From Paraburkholderia kururiensis (lineage in GTDB: Bacteria; Pseudomonadota; Gammaproteobacteria; Burkholderiales; Burkholderiaceae): 64,000 bases of DNA. Location: assembly GCF_034424375.1 (NCBI RefSeq), contig NZ_CP139965.1:6572001-6636000 (forward strand), read 5' to 3'. The translations under genes were made by a program, and so were the position numbers. Shown one piece after another: positions 1 through 8,947 of this stretch. The notes under the pieces were generated by a model that made no database searches, was not told the DNA's origin, and saw nothing but the letters and a program-made list of their open reading frames with translations. The first letter of the stretch is position 1. Each line of letters opens with the position of its first letter.

Positions 1-2
1 TG

Positions 3-1124
3 TGCGGCTTTCTCGCGGACCGCTTCGGCCGGCGCGCGATCTTCACGTGGTCGCTGCTCTGGTACACCGCGGCCAACGTCGTGATGGCGTTTCAGGAGAC
101 GGCGTTCGGTCTGAACCTGTGGCGCTTCATTGCAGGCATCGGCATCGGCGTGGAGATCGTCACCATCGGCACGTATATCTCCGAACTCGTGCCGCGCCAC
201 GTTCGCGGGCGTGCCTCTGCGTGCTCGCAGGCCGTCGGCTTCTGCGCGGTGCCCGTGGTCGCGTTTCTCTCTTACCAGCTGGTGCCGCGCGCGCCGTTCG
301 GCGTCGCGGGATGGCGCTGGGTCGTGCTGATCGGCGCCGCGAGCGCCATCGCCGTGTGGTGGATTCGCAGGCGGCTGCCCGAAAGCCCGCGTTGGCTCGC
401 GCAACAGGGCCGTATCGAAGAAGCGGCGCACGTGATGGCGCGCATCGAAGCGCGCGTCGAAAAAGAATACGGACGCCCGTTGCCGGCGCCCGCCATGCCC
501 GCGCCCGTGCGGGCCAGCGGCCGCTTCGCCGATCTGCTCGCGGCGCCCTACCGCGGACGCGTCGCCATGCTGATCGTGTTCCACGTGTTCCAGACGATGG
601 GTTACTACGGCTTCGCGAACTGGATTCCGACGCTGCTCGTCAAGCAGGGCATCACGGTGACCACGAGCCTCATGTACGCGAGCATCATCGCGATCGCGGC
701 GCCGCTCGGGCCGCTCGCGGGTCTCGTCATCGCGGACCGCTTCGAACGCAAGACAGTGATCGTCTGCATGGCGGCCGTGAACGTGGTGTGCGGGCTGCTC
801 TTCAGCCAGGCGCGCGAGACGGTGCTGCTCGTGAGCCTTGGCGTGTGTCTCGTGCTGGCGGGCAACATCATTTCGTACAGCTATCACGCGTACCAGGCGG
901 AACTCTTTCCCACCAGCATGCGCGCCCGCGCGGTGGGCTTCGTCTATTCGTGGAGCCGCGTGTCGGCCGTGTTTTCCGCGTTCGTGATCGCGGCGTGCCT
1001 GAGACACTTCGGCGTGAACGGCGTGTTCGTCTTCATCTCGGGCGCGATGGTGGTCGTGATGTGCGCCATCGGAGTCTTCGGACCCCGAACGAAAGGCGTG
1101 GCGCTCGAGGACATTTCGGGTTAG
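3..1124 (+). CDS. MFS transporter, C-terminal part (5' end outside window)
   Basis: This is a major facilitator superfamily permease of the inner membrane, probably a proton-coupled metabolite symporter of the sugar/aromatic-acid type. The reading frame is open from the first complete codon at base 3, so the start lies upstream of the window. The first visible residues, GFLADRFGRR, match the conserved loop between helices 2 and 3, so roughly 60-80 N-terminal residues are missing. The motif RLPESPRWL near residue 125 is the typical segment after helix 6, and a second DRFERK loop follows in the C-terminal half. About ten hydrophobic helices remain. It converges on the CLC gene, with a hairpin between them. 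The substrate cannot be told from the sequence. Confidence 0.85.
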   Translation, partial: CGFLADRFGRRAIFTWSLLWYTAANVVMAFQETAFGLNLWRFIAGIGIGVEIVTIGTYISELVPRHVRGRASACSQAVGFCAVPVVAFLSYQLVPRAPFGVAGWRWVVLIGAASAIAVWWIRRRLPESPRWLAQQGRIEEAAHVMARIEARVEKEYGRPLPAPAMPAPVRASGRFADLLAAPYRGRVAMLIVFHVFQTMGYYGFANWIPTLLVKQGITVTTSLMYASIIAIAAPLGPLAGLVIADRFERKTVIVCMAAVNVVCGLLFSQARETVLLVSLGVCLVLAGNIISYSYHAYQAELFPTSMRARAVGFVYSWSRVSAVFSAFVIAACLRHFGVNGVFVFISGAMVVVMCAIGVFGPRTKGVALEDISG

Positions 1125-1151
1125 CGCCGGGCTTCGTCGACAAGCGTCTTG

Positions 1152-1182
1152 CGCAGGCCGGCTTCGCCGTCACCGGCCTGCG
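1152..1182. terminator. hairpin between convergent MFS and CLC genes
   Basis: A perfect 10-bp inverted repeat (CGCAGGCCGG at 1152-1161, CCGGCCTGCG at 1173-1182) with an 11-base loop lies between the stop codons of the two convergent genes. There is no clear T-run, so termination is inferred from position and stem strength. Confidence 0.5.
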
Positions 1183-1188
1183 GCTACG

Positions 1189-3006
1189 TCAAGGCCGCCG
1201 CGACTGCCCGAGCGGCGCGAGCCGCCGGCGCGCCACCACCGGCGCGATGCGGCGGAAGCGCTCGCGCTTGTGCTCCTCGTCGAAGAGCGCAAGCGAAGGC
1301 TTGACGAGGTCGCTGCGCGAAACGATGCCCACCAGCTTGCGCGATTCACGGTCCGTTACCACGGCGAGCCGCTCCAGACCATGCACGGCGAGCCGCGTGG
1401 CGACGAGCCGGCACGTTTCCTCGCGCAAGGCCGTGACGAGCTGCCGGTCGCGCAACGCGGTGTGCAACGGCGCGTCGGGGCCGTACTTCGTCGTGTCAGC
1501 CGCGAACGTATCGAGCAGCGCACGGTCCACCATGCCGACGAACACGCCGTCCTTCTCGACCACGGGATACGCGCGGTGCGTCTGCATCGGCCCGAAGTAC
1601 GAGGCGAGCGCGGCGGCCACAGTCAGGTCCGCGTCGATGGTCTCGACTTGCTGCGTCATCACTTCGTCGACGTAATGACGTTCCAGCGGGTCCACGCTGT
1701 ATTCGCGGTAGATGTGATAGCCGCGTCGCGCGATCTTCTCCGTCATGATGGAGCGCCGCATGACGACGGTTGCGAAGCCGTGCGCGATGAGCGTCGCCGC
1801 GAGCAGCGGCAGCAGCGCGTTGGCATCGTGCGTCAGACCGAACGCGAACACGATGGCCGTGAGCGGCGCGCCGAGCGTGGCGCCCAACGTCGCGGCCATG
1901 CAGACGAGCGGCCACAGCGCGGCATCGTGACCGGGCAGCACGTGGCCCAGCACGACGCCGAGCCCGGCGCCCAGCATCAGGAGCGGCGCGAGCACGCCGC
2001 CCGACGTGCCGGAGCCCAGCGCGATCACCCAGATCACGGCCTTCACCACGAGAATCGCGATAGCGGCCTGCAACGCAATGTGCTGATGAAGCAGGTCGCC
2101 GATCACGTCGTAGCCCACGCCGAGCGCACGCGGCTCGAAGAATCCGCCGATGCCCACCACGAGGCCCCCTATCGCCGGCCACCACATCCAGTGCAGCGGC
2201 AACTCGCCGAACAGGTCTTCGATCTTGTAGAGCGCGGCCGAGAGGCCCGCGGCCAGCACGCCGGAAAGCAGTCCCGCAAGCAGGCACCAGAGCAGCGCCT
2301 GGGTGTCGGCGGGCGCGGTCTGCAACGCGAAGAGCGGACCGGTGCCGAAGAACAGCGCGCGCGCAAAGCCGGCTACGGCACACGCAAGCGCCACGGGAAT
2401 GAAGCTGCGCGGCCGCCATTCGAACAGCAGCAGTTCGACCGCGAGCAGCACCGCCGCGAGCGGCGTACCGAACACCGCGGTCATGCCCGCCGCGGCGCCC
2501 GCGACGAGCAGCGTCTTGCGCTCCGCAGCCGTGAGCTTCACGCACTGCGCGATGAGCGAACCCAGCGCGCCGCCCGTCATGATGATCGGACCTTCCGCGC
2601 CGAACGGCCCGCCGCTGCCGATCACGATGCCCGACGAAAGCGGCTTCAATACCGCCACCTTCGGCGACATGCGGCTCTTGCCGAACAGGATGGCTTCGAT
2701 GGCCTCGGGAATGCCGTGGCCGCGAATCTTGTCGGACCCGAAGCGCGCCATGAGCCCCACCACGAGACCGCCCGCCGTGGGCACGAGCACCACCCACAGG
2801 CCCAGCGTGTTGTGCGCGGGCGAGCGGTCGGCAAAAGAAAGGCTGCCGAAGAAGAACAGGTTCGTAAACAGATGGATGAGACTCAGCAGCACGAACGCGG
2901 CCAGCGTAGCGAGCGCACCGGTGCAGGCGGCGATGGCGCAGATCACCGGCAGTCTCGCGTTCGCGGAGAAGTCGCGCTTGTGGGTGTGGATCAGGGCGGT
3001 GCTCAT
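1189..3006 (-). CDS. CLC-family chloride channel/antiporter with C-terminal CBS pair
   Basis: This is a 605-residue CLC membrane protein that carries chloride or another anion across the inner membrane. The membrane part covers about residues 20-430, and two CBS domains (about 440-575) form the cytoplasmic tail and usually bind adenine nucleotides. The gating-glutamate motif is present as GAEGP, within GSGGPFGAEGPII. The usual GSGIP selectivity motif reads GHGIP, so the anion-coordinating serine position is histidine. A later GGVLAP matches the GxFxP motif. The ATG at 3006 follows the MarR stop codon by about 20 bases, so the two genes are probably co-transcribed. Channel or proton-coupled antiporter cannot be decided here. 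Confidence 0.9.
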   Translation of the reverse strand: MSTALIHTHKRDFSANARLPVICAIAACTGALATLAAFVLLSLIHLFTNLFFFGSLSFADRSPAHNTLGLWVVLVPTAGGLVVGLMARFGSDKIRGHGIPEAIEAILFGKSRMSPKVAVLKPLSSGIVIGSGGPFGAEGPIIMTGGALGSLIAQCVKLTAAERKTLLVAGAAAGMTAVFGTPLAAVLLAVELLLFEWRPRSFIPVALACAVAGFARALFFGTGPLFALQTAPADTQALLWCLLAGLLSGVLAAGLSAALYKIEDLFGELPLHWMWWPAIGGLVVGIGGFFEPRALGVGYDVIGDLLHQHIALQAAIAILVVKAVIWVIALGSGTSGGVLAPLLMLGAGLGVVLGHVLPGHDAALWPLVCMAATLGATLGAPLTAIVFAFGLTHDANALLPLLAATLIAHGFATVVMRRSIMTEKIARRGYHIYREYSVDPLERHYVDEVMTQQVETIDADLTVAAALASYFGPMQTHRAYPVVEKDGVFVGMVDRALLDTFAADTTKYGPDAPLHTALRDRQLVTALREETCRLVATRLAVHGLERLAVVTDRESRKLVGIVSRSDLVKPSLALFDEEHKRERFRRIAPVVARRRLAPLGQSRRP

Positions 3007-3025
3007 GCTCGTGGACAGGCAAGTT

Positions 3026-3439
3026 TCAAAGATCGATGTTCGGCACGCGGAACTGGCCTTCCAGCGACTTCAGTTCGGCGCGATGCAATTGCGCGAGCTT
3101 CGCGAGCACGCGCTCGCCGGCCTTGCGCAGATGCACTTCCACCTGGCGCCGGTCGCTTTCGCTCGTTCTGCGCTCGACCAGATCGAGCGCCTCGCAGCGC
3201 GACACGAGCGCCACCATGCCGTGATGCTGCGTCTGCAAACGTTCGGCCAGTTCGCCGATGGTGGCCCACTCGCGCCCCGGAAACCCTTTGATGTGCAACA
3301 GCAGCAGGTACTGCAGCGGCGTAATGCCTTCGCTCTGCGCGGCCTGTTCGGAGAAACGTTCGAACCGGCGCATCTGATAGCGGAATTCCGAGAGCTGCTC
3401 GAAATCGGCTTTCGCAAGCGCTGGAAGCTTCTTGTTCAT
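3026..3439 (-). CDS. MarR-family transcriptional regulator
   Basis: This is a 137-residue winged-helix regulator, the normal MarR length. The middle of the protein (about 30-100) has the MarR fold order: a helix ending in LLLHIKGFPG, the recognition region around TIGELAERLQTQHHGMVALVSRCEAL, and the wing around RRTSESDRRQVEVHL. The ATG at 3439 is preferred because GGAAG lies 9 bases upstream; a TTG at 3469 in the same frame would sit inside the operator. The gene lies between the HPP-CBS gene and the CLC gene on the same strand. A 13-bp palindrome sits just upstream, so it very likely represses itself and the CLC gene. The ligand is unknown. Confidence 0.88.
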   Translation of the reverse strand: MNKKLPALAKADFEQLSEFRYQMRRFERFSEQAAQSEGITPLQYLLLLHIKGFPGREWATIGELAERLQTQHHGMVALVSRCEALDLVERRTSESDRRQVEVHLRKAGERVLAKLAQLHRAELKSLEGQFRVPNIDL

Positions 3440-3463
3440 TGACTGCGACTTCCATGACGAAAC

Positions 3464-3494
3464 GGCCAATATATCATTTCTTGATATATTGGCC
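3464..3494. promoter_or_regulatory. Palindromic operator of the MarR gene
   Basis: Perfect 13-bp arms, GGCCAATATATCA (3464-3476) and TGATATATTGGCC (3482-3494), flank a 5-base spacer. The site lies 25 bases upstream of the chosen MarR start and overlaps an AT-rich stretch suitable for a -10 box. MarR proteins bind such AT-rich palindromes as dimers, so autoregulation is the likely role. The core TATATCA-N5-TGATATA recurs upstream of the HPP gene. Confidence 0.75.
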
Positions 3495-3515
3495 CGGCCC
3501 CGTGAAGGGGGAAAC

Positions 3516-4781
3516 TCAGGCGGCGAGACGCTGCTCGCGCGAGCTCTGCCGATACAGCCCGGCGATCAGGTCCGCCTGCGTGATGATGCCGGCCAGCCGG
3601 CGCTCGTTGTCCAGCACGGGAATATGGTGGTGCCCGTAGTTGGCGAACACGGGCACGAGGTCCGCAATCGGCGTGGACACATGCACCGTGTGCACGCTGC
3701 GGCTCATCAGCGAACCGGCCGTGACGGCGCGTTGCGCAGCCGGCGCGCGCCCACCGAAACCAGGCACGAGCGCCACGCCTCTGTCCCACCATCCCGCCGG
3801 TTTGCGCGGCCTCGCGCGGGCCAGGTCCGCACGCGTGACGATGCCGGCCACGTGACGGCGTTCGTCCATCACCGGCAGTGACTTGATGTTGTATCGCTCG
3901 AGCCGCTTCAGCGCGGCCCATGCGGACGTTGCGGGCGAGACCGTCACCACGTCGCGCGACATCACGTCGGCGCAGGTCAGTTCGTCGAACGAGCGGCTCC
4001 ATGCCTGCAATTGCACGTCGCGCAGCAACGCTTCGAGGTCGCCCGTGTCGATGTCGAGCAGTTCGCTGCGCCCGCGCAGTACGGCTTCCAGATCGGCGCG
4101 CGCGAAGGTCTGCGCGGGCGCGGGCACGCCGGGCGCGCGCACGGGCTGGTCCTGCTTCGGCGCCGCGTGCGGATAACGGTGGCCCGTGAGGTTGTGATAG
4201 ACGATCGCCGCGCCCAGCAGTACGGCCGACTGCGTCGCGATGGGCGCCAGCACGAAGCCGTAGCCCAGCGCATGAATGGCCGGGCCGCCCAGCACCGCGG
4301 TGAGCGCCACCGCGCCCGAAGGCGGATGCACGCAGCGCAACGCGAACATCGCGCAGAGGGCAAGCGCCACCGCCGTGGCCGCCGCGTACACCGGATTGGC
4401 GATGAGGCTGGCACACGTCACGCCCACCACGGCCGACACGAGGTTGCCGCCCATGATCGACCACGGCTGCGCAAGCGGACTGGCCGGCACGCCGAACAGC
4501 AACACGGCGGAAGCGCCCATGGGCGCCACGAGCAGCGGCACGTCGACGTCGGAGGCGGGCAACAGCAGCCGCATCGCCGTGCCGGTGAGCGCAATGCCGA
4601 CGAGCGCGCCCACGGCGGAGCGCACACGTTCGGACCAGCGAATGGCGACAGTGGCGGGCATGAAGCTGGCGAACCAGCGGGCAACGACAGAACGGGACAC
4701 GGCTTGAACCAGTGAGAACGAACGGAGCGCACGAAGCGACGAAGCCGGAAGGGCGTCCGAAAGACACGGCGCACGCGCCAC
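3516..4781 (-). CDS. HPP-family membrane protein with two CBS domains
   Basis: This is a protein of up to 421 residues. The N-terminal half (about 50-200) is an HPP-type integral membrane domain with four to five hydrophobic helices and the family-type segments PLLVAPMGASAVLLFGVP and CVHPPSGAVALTAVLGG. The C-terminal half (about 255-410) holds a CBS pair, seen as ADVMSRDVVTVSP and GSLMSRSVHTVHVS. HPP proteins of cyanobacteria and plastids have been linked to nitrite transport; whether this one carries nitrite is open. The GTG at 4781 gives the longest frame, and an ATG about 42 codons in is an alternative. It is upstream of the MarR-CLC pair, and a matching operator lies before it. Confidence 0.85.
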   Translation of the reverse strand: MARAPCLSDALPASSLRALRSFSLVQAVSRSVVARWFASFMPATVAIRWSERVRSAVGALVGIALTGTAMRLLLPASDVDVPLLVAPMGASAVLLFGVPASPLAQPWSIMGGNLVSAVVGVTCASLIANPVYAAATAVALALCAMFALRCVHPPSGAVALTAVLGGPAIHALGYGFVLAPIATQSAVLLGAAIVYHNLTGHRYPHAAPKQDQPVRAPGVPAPAQTFARADLEAVLRGRSELLDIDTGDLEALLRDVQLQAWSRSFDELTCADVMSRDVVTVSPATSAWAALKRLERYNIKSLPVMDERRHVAGIVTRADLARARPRKPAGWWDRGVALVPGFGGRAPAAQRAVTAGSLMSRSVHTVHVSTPIADLVPVFANYGHHHIPVLDNERRLAGIITQADLIAGLYRQSSREQRLAA

Positions 4782-4798
4782 CCGGCAGGGCCGCGAAT

Positions 4799-4817
4799 TA
4801 TATCTCGTTGTGATATA
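4799..4817. promoter_or_regulatory. Second MarR-type operator, upstream of the HPP-CBS gene
   Basis: TATATCT-CGTTG-TGATATA has the same 7-5-7 layout as the core of the palindrome at 3464-3494, with one mismatch in the left arm. It lies 18 bases upstream of the GTG start of the HPP-CBS gene, where a repressor would block transcription or the start site. Shared control by the nearby MarR protein is inferred from the match. Confidence 0.6.
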
Positions 4818-5060
4818 TCGCGTCGCTATGTCGCGCCGCCGTGTCCATCTTCGTGCACCGGTCCGTTGCGCACGCCCACCCGCGCATGCTATGGCGCCCC
4901 CGCCCCTCCGAACGTCGTGACCCTTTCGTCAGATGGATGAAACCTGCCTGAAAGTGCAGTGCCCCGGGCCTTTCACAGGCGCATGTTTCAATCTGGCGCG
5001 ATTCTGGAAGGTTCTGCAAGAAAGCCCATAACTCCACCCACCACGACTCGGGAGAATCGA

Positions 5061-6752
5061 ATGTCTTTTCGCCAGGCCTGTGCTCTGACCGCCGCAGCCG
5101 CCGCCGGGGCCACGGCCCTCGCCCTTGCCGCCTGCAGCAGCAGCGGCAACGACGTCAACCAGACCGTCTCGAACCAGGACGCGCTGACGACGGCCACGCC
5201 GATCAAGCACCTCGTCGTGATCTTCAACGAGAACGTGTCGTTCGATCACTACTTCGCGACCTACCCGAGCGCGTCGAACCCGACCGGCGAACCGGCCTTC
5301 ACGGCCGCCGCGGGCACGCCTTCGATCAACGGCCTCTCAGGCACGCTGCTCACGGCGAACCCGAACTTCACGAACACGGCGAACGGCGCGGGCGCGTCGA
5401 ACCCGTTCCGTCTCGACCGCACGCAGGCGGCCACGGCGGACCAGAACCACGCCTACACCGCGGAACAGGAAGCCTACGACAACGGCCTCGCCGACCTCTT
5501 CCCGAAGTTCACGGGTAAGGGCACGAGCGGCGGCGCCGGCGCGTTCGGCACCACGGGCCAGGTGATGGGCTACTACGACGGCAACACCGTGACGGGCCTC
5601 TGGAACTACGCGCAGCACTACGCGATGAGCGACAACGCCTACACGACGAGCTACGGCCCGTCCACGCCGGGCGCGCTCAACGTGATCGCCGGCCAGACCA
5701 ACGGCATGCAGGTGGTCGTCGCGAATACGGGGCCGGTCTCGGCCACAGCCACGTCGTCGTATTACGTGGACGACGGCCAGGGCGGCTTCACGATGATCAA
5801 CGACGTCGATCCGGGCTTCGACGTGTGCTCGAGCACGACCAACGCCGCGATGATGACGGGCAAGAACATCGGCGACCTGCTCAACAGCGCGAACATCACG
5901 TGGGGCGGCTTCATGGGCGGCTTCGACCTGTCGCAGACGAACTCGAACGGCACGACGGGCTGCAAGCGCAGCACGCTCTCGACGGTCGTGAACGCGAGCA
6001 CGGCCGACTACATTCCGCACCACAACTGGTTCCAGTACTACAAGTCCACGTCGAACCCGCAGCACACGCGGCCGAGCAGCACCGCCGCCATCGGTTCGAG
6101 CCTCGAGACGGACGGCAAGACGCCGGAGCCGGCGAACCACCAGTACGACGCGGACGACTTCTTCGCCGCGGTGAAGGCGGGCAATTTCCCGTCCGTGAGC
6201 TTCGTGAAGGCGCCGGCCTTCCAGGACGGTCACGCGGGCTACTCGGATCCGCTCGACGAACAGGCGTTCACGGCGAAGGTCGTCAACTTCCTGCAGCAGC
6301 AGCCCGACTGGAAGAACACCGCTGTGGTCGTGACGTGGGACGACTCGGACGGCTGGTATGACCATGCCTACACGTCGCCGACGCTCGCCTCGTTCCACCC
6401 GCTCGCCGACCAGTTGAACGGCGCGGGCGTGTGCGGCAGCGGCACGGCGCCGAACGGCGTCAACGGCAAGCCCGTGAACGGCCGCTGCGGCCCTGGCACG
6501 CGCATTCCGTTCCTCGTCATCTCGCCGTGGGCGAAGACGAACTTCGTCGACCACACGCTCATCAACCAGTCGTCGGTAGTCCGCTTCATCGAAGACAACT
6601 GGTTGAACGGTCAGCGTCTGGGCGGCGGGTCTGCGGACGCGAGCGCGGGCAGCATGATGAACATGTTCGACTTCACGAGCACGCCGAAGACGTCGCCGGT
6701 CTTTATCGACCCGACGCAAGGCACGGTGGTCGCCACGCCGCCGGCAAGCTGA
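5061..6752 (+). CDS. Phosphoesterase lipoprotein (AcpA / phospholipase C-like)
   Basis: This is a 563-residue exported hydrolase of the phosphoesterase family that includes acid phosphatase AcpA and bacterial phospholipases C. The start at 5061 follows GGAG with good spacing. A lipoprotein signal ends in the lipobox LAAC, with the modified cysteine at residue 25. The mature protein opens with IKHLVVIFNENVSFDHYF, the family's metal/nucleophile motif (normally ENRSFDHYFG). Further family segments are WDDSDGWYDH and GPGTRIPFLVISPWA in the C-terminal part. It probably acts in the periplasm or at the cell surface on phosphate esters, though whether phosphatase or phospholipase is undecided. A hairpin terminator follows, so it is likely a single-gene unit. 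Confidence 0.88.
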   Translation: MSFRQACALTAAAAAGATALALAACSSSGNDVNQTVSNQDALTTATPIKHLVVIFNENVSFDHYFATYPSASNPTGEPAFTAAAGTPSINGLSGTLLTANPNFTNTANGAGASNPFRLDRTQAATADQNHAYTAEQEAYDNGLADLFPKFTGKGTSGGAGAFGTTGQVMGYYDGNTVTGLWNYAQHYAMSDNAYTTSYGPSTPGALNVIAGQTNGMQVVVANTGPVSATATSSYYVDDGQGGFTMINDVDPGFDVCSSTTNAAMMTGKNIGDLLNSANITWGGFMGGFDLSQTNSNGTTGCKRSTLSTVVNASTADYIPHHNWFQYYKSTSNPQHTRPSSTAAIGSSLETDGKTPEPANHQYDADDFFAAVKAGNFPSVSFVKAPAFQDGHAGYSDPLDEQAFTAKVVNFLQQQPDWKNTAVVVTWDDSDGWYDHAYTSPTLASFHPLADQLNGAGVCGSGTAPNGVNGKPVNGRCGPGTRIPFLVISPWAKTNFVDHTLINQSSVVRFIEDNWLNGQRLGGGSADASAGSMMNMFDFTSTPKTSPVFIDPTQGTVVATPPAS

Positions 6753-6791
6753 TCTGCCGAGGCTGTCGCCATCTAGCGATGAGTGAAACGC

Positions 6792-6813
6792 AAACCGGCC
6801 GCGAGGCCGGTTT
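6792..6813 (+). terminator. Terminator hairpin after the phosphoesterase gene
   Basis: AAACCGGCC (6792-6800) and GGCCGGTTT (6805-6813) form a perfect 9-bp stem with a GCGA loop, 40 bases after the stop codon. The T-run is only the TTT within the stem followed by GTCGCTT. Confidence 0.65.
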
Positions 6814-6900
6814 GTCGCTTGAATCTCCGCCTGCGCCACTGCAGCCGCTGCGCTGCGCGCGCGGCGTTCCACCCCTCCGAGTCATTTGCCGCATCGAATC

Positions 6901-8349
6901 GTGAACGCTCCTTCCCTGCCGCAACCCAACGCTGGTTCTTCGAATAGCGCGAACGCCCGGTCGAAGGGCTCAGTACGCCGCGGTGCCGTACGCATCGTGC
7001 TCTACGCGCTTGCTGCGCTCGTGCTCGCCTCCATCTGGGCGCTCGTGTTTCCACAGCAGATGCCGGCCGCGATCGGCGAGTACGTCGAAACGCTGACGGG
7101 CGCGAATCCGCATCCCGTCACGTTGATGCGCCCCGCCGCCGCGCCGCTCAGTGCCGTCGCGCTGCTCGGCAAGCAGATGTTCTTCGATCCGCGGCTCTCG
7201 GCCTCGGGCCAGCAGTCGTGTGCGTCGTGTCATAGCCCGCAGCACGCGTACGGGCCGCCCAACGGACTGCCCGTGCAGCCCGGCGGCCCGCACATGTCGC
7301 TGCAAGGCGACCGCGCCGTGCCGTTGCTCACGTACCTCTATCGGCAGCCGAACTTCAGCATCGGCCCCGACGACGGCGAAGCCGAAACCACCGCGAGCCT
7401 CGCCGACACGGCCGCTCAGGCGGCCAGCACGCCGCGCGCGCAAAAGGTGGCGGGCACCGCGCCCGCGGCACCGGCGATGGTGCCGCAAGGCGGCCTGTTC
7501 TGGGACGGCCGCGCCGATACGCTGCAGGCCCAGGCCTATGGCCCGCTCTTCAATCCTGTGGAAATGGCGAACACGGACGTGAAGACCGTGGCGGCAAAAA
7601 TCGCCGAGGCGCCCTACGCCGCCACGTTGCGCCAGCTGTTCGGACCGGCCATCTTCAACGATCCGGCGCGCGTGGTGTCCGAAGCGATGTTCGCGATTGC
7701 GCGCTACCAGGTGGAAGACCCGTCGTTCCATCCGTACACGAGCAAGTACGACTACTGGCTCGAAGGCAAGGTGCGGCTCACGCGCGCCGAAATACGCGGC
7801 CTGCACCTCTTCACCGACAAGAATCGCGCGAACTGCGCGGGCTGCCATCTGGCCGCGCCCGGCAAAGACGGGCTGCCGCCCATGTTCACGGACTACCAGT
7901 ACGAAGCGCTCGGCGTGCCGCGCAACCGCGCGCTCGCCGTGAACCGCGACCCCGCGTTTCACGACATGGGCGTGTGCGGTCCGCATCGAACCGATCTCGC
8001 GAGCCAGACGCAATACTGCGGCATGTTCCTCACGCCGTCGCTGCGCAATGCCTCCACACGCCAGGCGTTTTTCCACAACGGCGTGTATCACTCGCTCGAC
8101 GACGTGATGAAGTTCTACAACCTGCGCGACACGGACCCCGGCAAGATCTATCCGCGCGGCCCCGACGGCAAGGTCATGAAGTACGACGATCTGCCGGAGC
8201 GCTTCCACGCGAACATCGACGTGACGGACGCGCCGTTCGACCGCCATTTCGGCGAGCAGCCTGCCATGAGCGACGCGGACATCAAAGACATCATCGCGTT
8301 TCTCAAAACGCTCGACGACGGATATCCGCCGCAAACGGCGCAGAAATAA
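6901..8349 (+). CDS. Di-haem cytochrome c peroxidase / MauG-family protein
   Basis: This is a protein of about 482 residues with an N-terminal membrane anchor or signal (VLYALAALVLASIWALVF) and a periplasmic catalytic part. Two c-type haem sites are visible, CASCH near residue 107 and CAGCH near residue 312, as expected of the CCP/MauG family, which reduces peroxide with electrons from small cytochromes or oxidises a partner protein. At about 480 residues it is longer than classical CcpA-type enzymes (about 330), with an Ala/Pro-rich insertion around residues 165-195. The GTG at 6901 is chosen; a TTG at 6886 in the same frame is possible, and neither has a clear ribosome-binding site. Confidence 0.88.
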   Translation: MNAPSLPQPNAGSSNSANARSKGSVRRGAVRIVLYALAALVLASIWALVFPQQMPAAIGEYVETLTGANPHPVTLMRPAAAPLSAVALLGKQMFFDPRLSASGQQSCASCHSPQHAYGPPNGLPVQPGGPHMSLQGDRAVPLLTYLYRQPNFSIGPDDGEAETTASLADTAAQAASTPRAQKVAGTAPAAPAMVPQGGLFWDGRADTLQAQAYGPLFNPVEMANTDVKTVAAKIAEAPYAATLRQLFGPAIFNDPARVVSEAMFAIARYQVEDPSFHPYTSKYDYWLEGKVRLTRAEIRGLHLFTDKNRANCAGCHLAAPGKDGLPPMFTDYQYEALGVPRNRALAVNRDPAFHDMGVCGPHRTDLASQTQYCGMFLTPSLRNASTRQAFFHNGVYHSLDDVMKFYNLRDTDPGKIYPRGPDGKVMKYDDLPERFHANIDVTDAPFDRHFGEQPAMSDADIKDIIAFLKTLDDGYPPQTAQK

Positions 8350-8389
8350 AACGGCGGGTGGTGTCTCGAATCGCGGACGGGCCGCGCGG

Positions 8390-8698
8390 TCAGACGTGCG
8401 GCAGATCGTCGATGGATTTTTCTACCGTACCGTTGGGCTCGTCGGTGTCGATGCCGTCGTGCCCGTCGGTATGCGAGACCGTCTTGATTTTCGGCCCCAG
8501 GTAGCGCGTGCCGCCCAGCGTGAAGAGCGACCACACGATGTTGCCGGCATGAATGGCGTTGACGACGTCGCCCACTTCCACGATCTGCGCTGAGGAAAGC
8601 GACGCATGCGATTTCGGATCGATGGCGGCCCAGCGCACGTGGGTCACGCGGTCCGTATGGGGATTGATGCGTATGCCGTCGATAGCAAACGTAGCCAT
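8390..8698 (-). CDS. Small conserved hypothetical protein
   Basis: This is a 102-residue soluble protein that I cannot assign to a family with confidence. The ATG at 8698 is chosen because GGAGGTG stands four bases upstream; an earlier in-frame start lacks this. It begins MATFAIDGIRINPHTDRVTH, has a mixed alpha/beta composition with a central EVGDVVNAIHAGNIVWSLF segment, and ends in an acidic, His/Asp-rich tail. No signal peptide or membrane helix is seen. It converges on the cytochrome c peroxidase gene and appears to be a single-gene unit. Confidence 0.75.
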   Translation of the reverse strand: MATFAIDGIRINPHTDRVTHVRWAAIDPKSHASLSSAQIVEVGDVVNAIHAGNIVWSLFTLGGTRYLGPKIKTVSHTDGHDGIDTDEPNGTVEKSIDDLPHV

Positions 8699-8947
8699 AT
8701 CCACCTCCGCTTTCTGATGAGGAAATCGGTCATGCGCCCGCGCAAAAGCGAGGCGCAGCATCTCTCATGATATGCGTACTTTCGCGGTATGGCGGCAGTG
8801 TTTTAGGGTTCCGTCCCTCAAGCGCGGGGCTACACGGCGCACGTCCAGGTGTGTAACGTAGGAAGCGGACAAAACCGCATCGCACTGTCACGTCCACACA
8901 CGGCAATGCAGCGCGCCGGCCCGCCCGGCATGCAGAGGGAGATCACG

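Noticed and set aside
1270..3291. Plus-strand open frame of about 670 codons opposite the CLC gene
   Set aside because: Composition is that of a shadow frame, and the CLC gene on the other strand has all family motifs.
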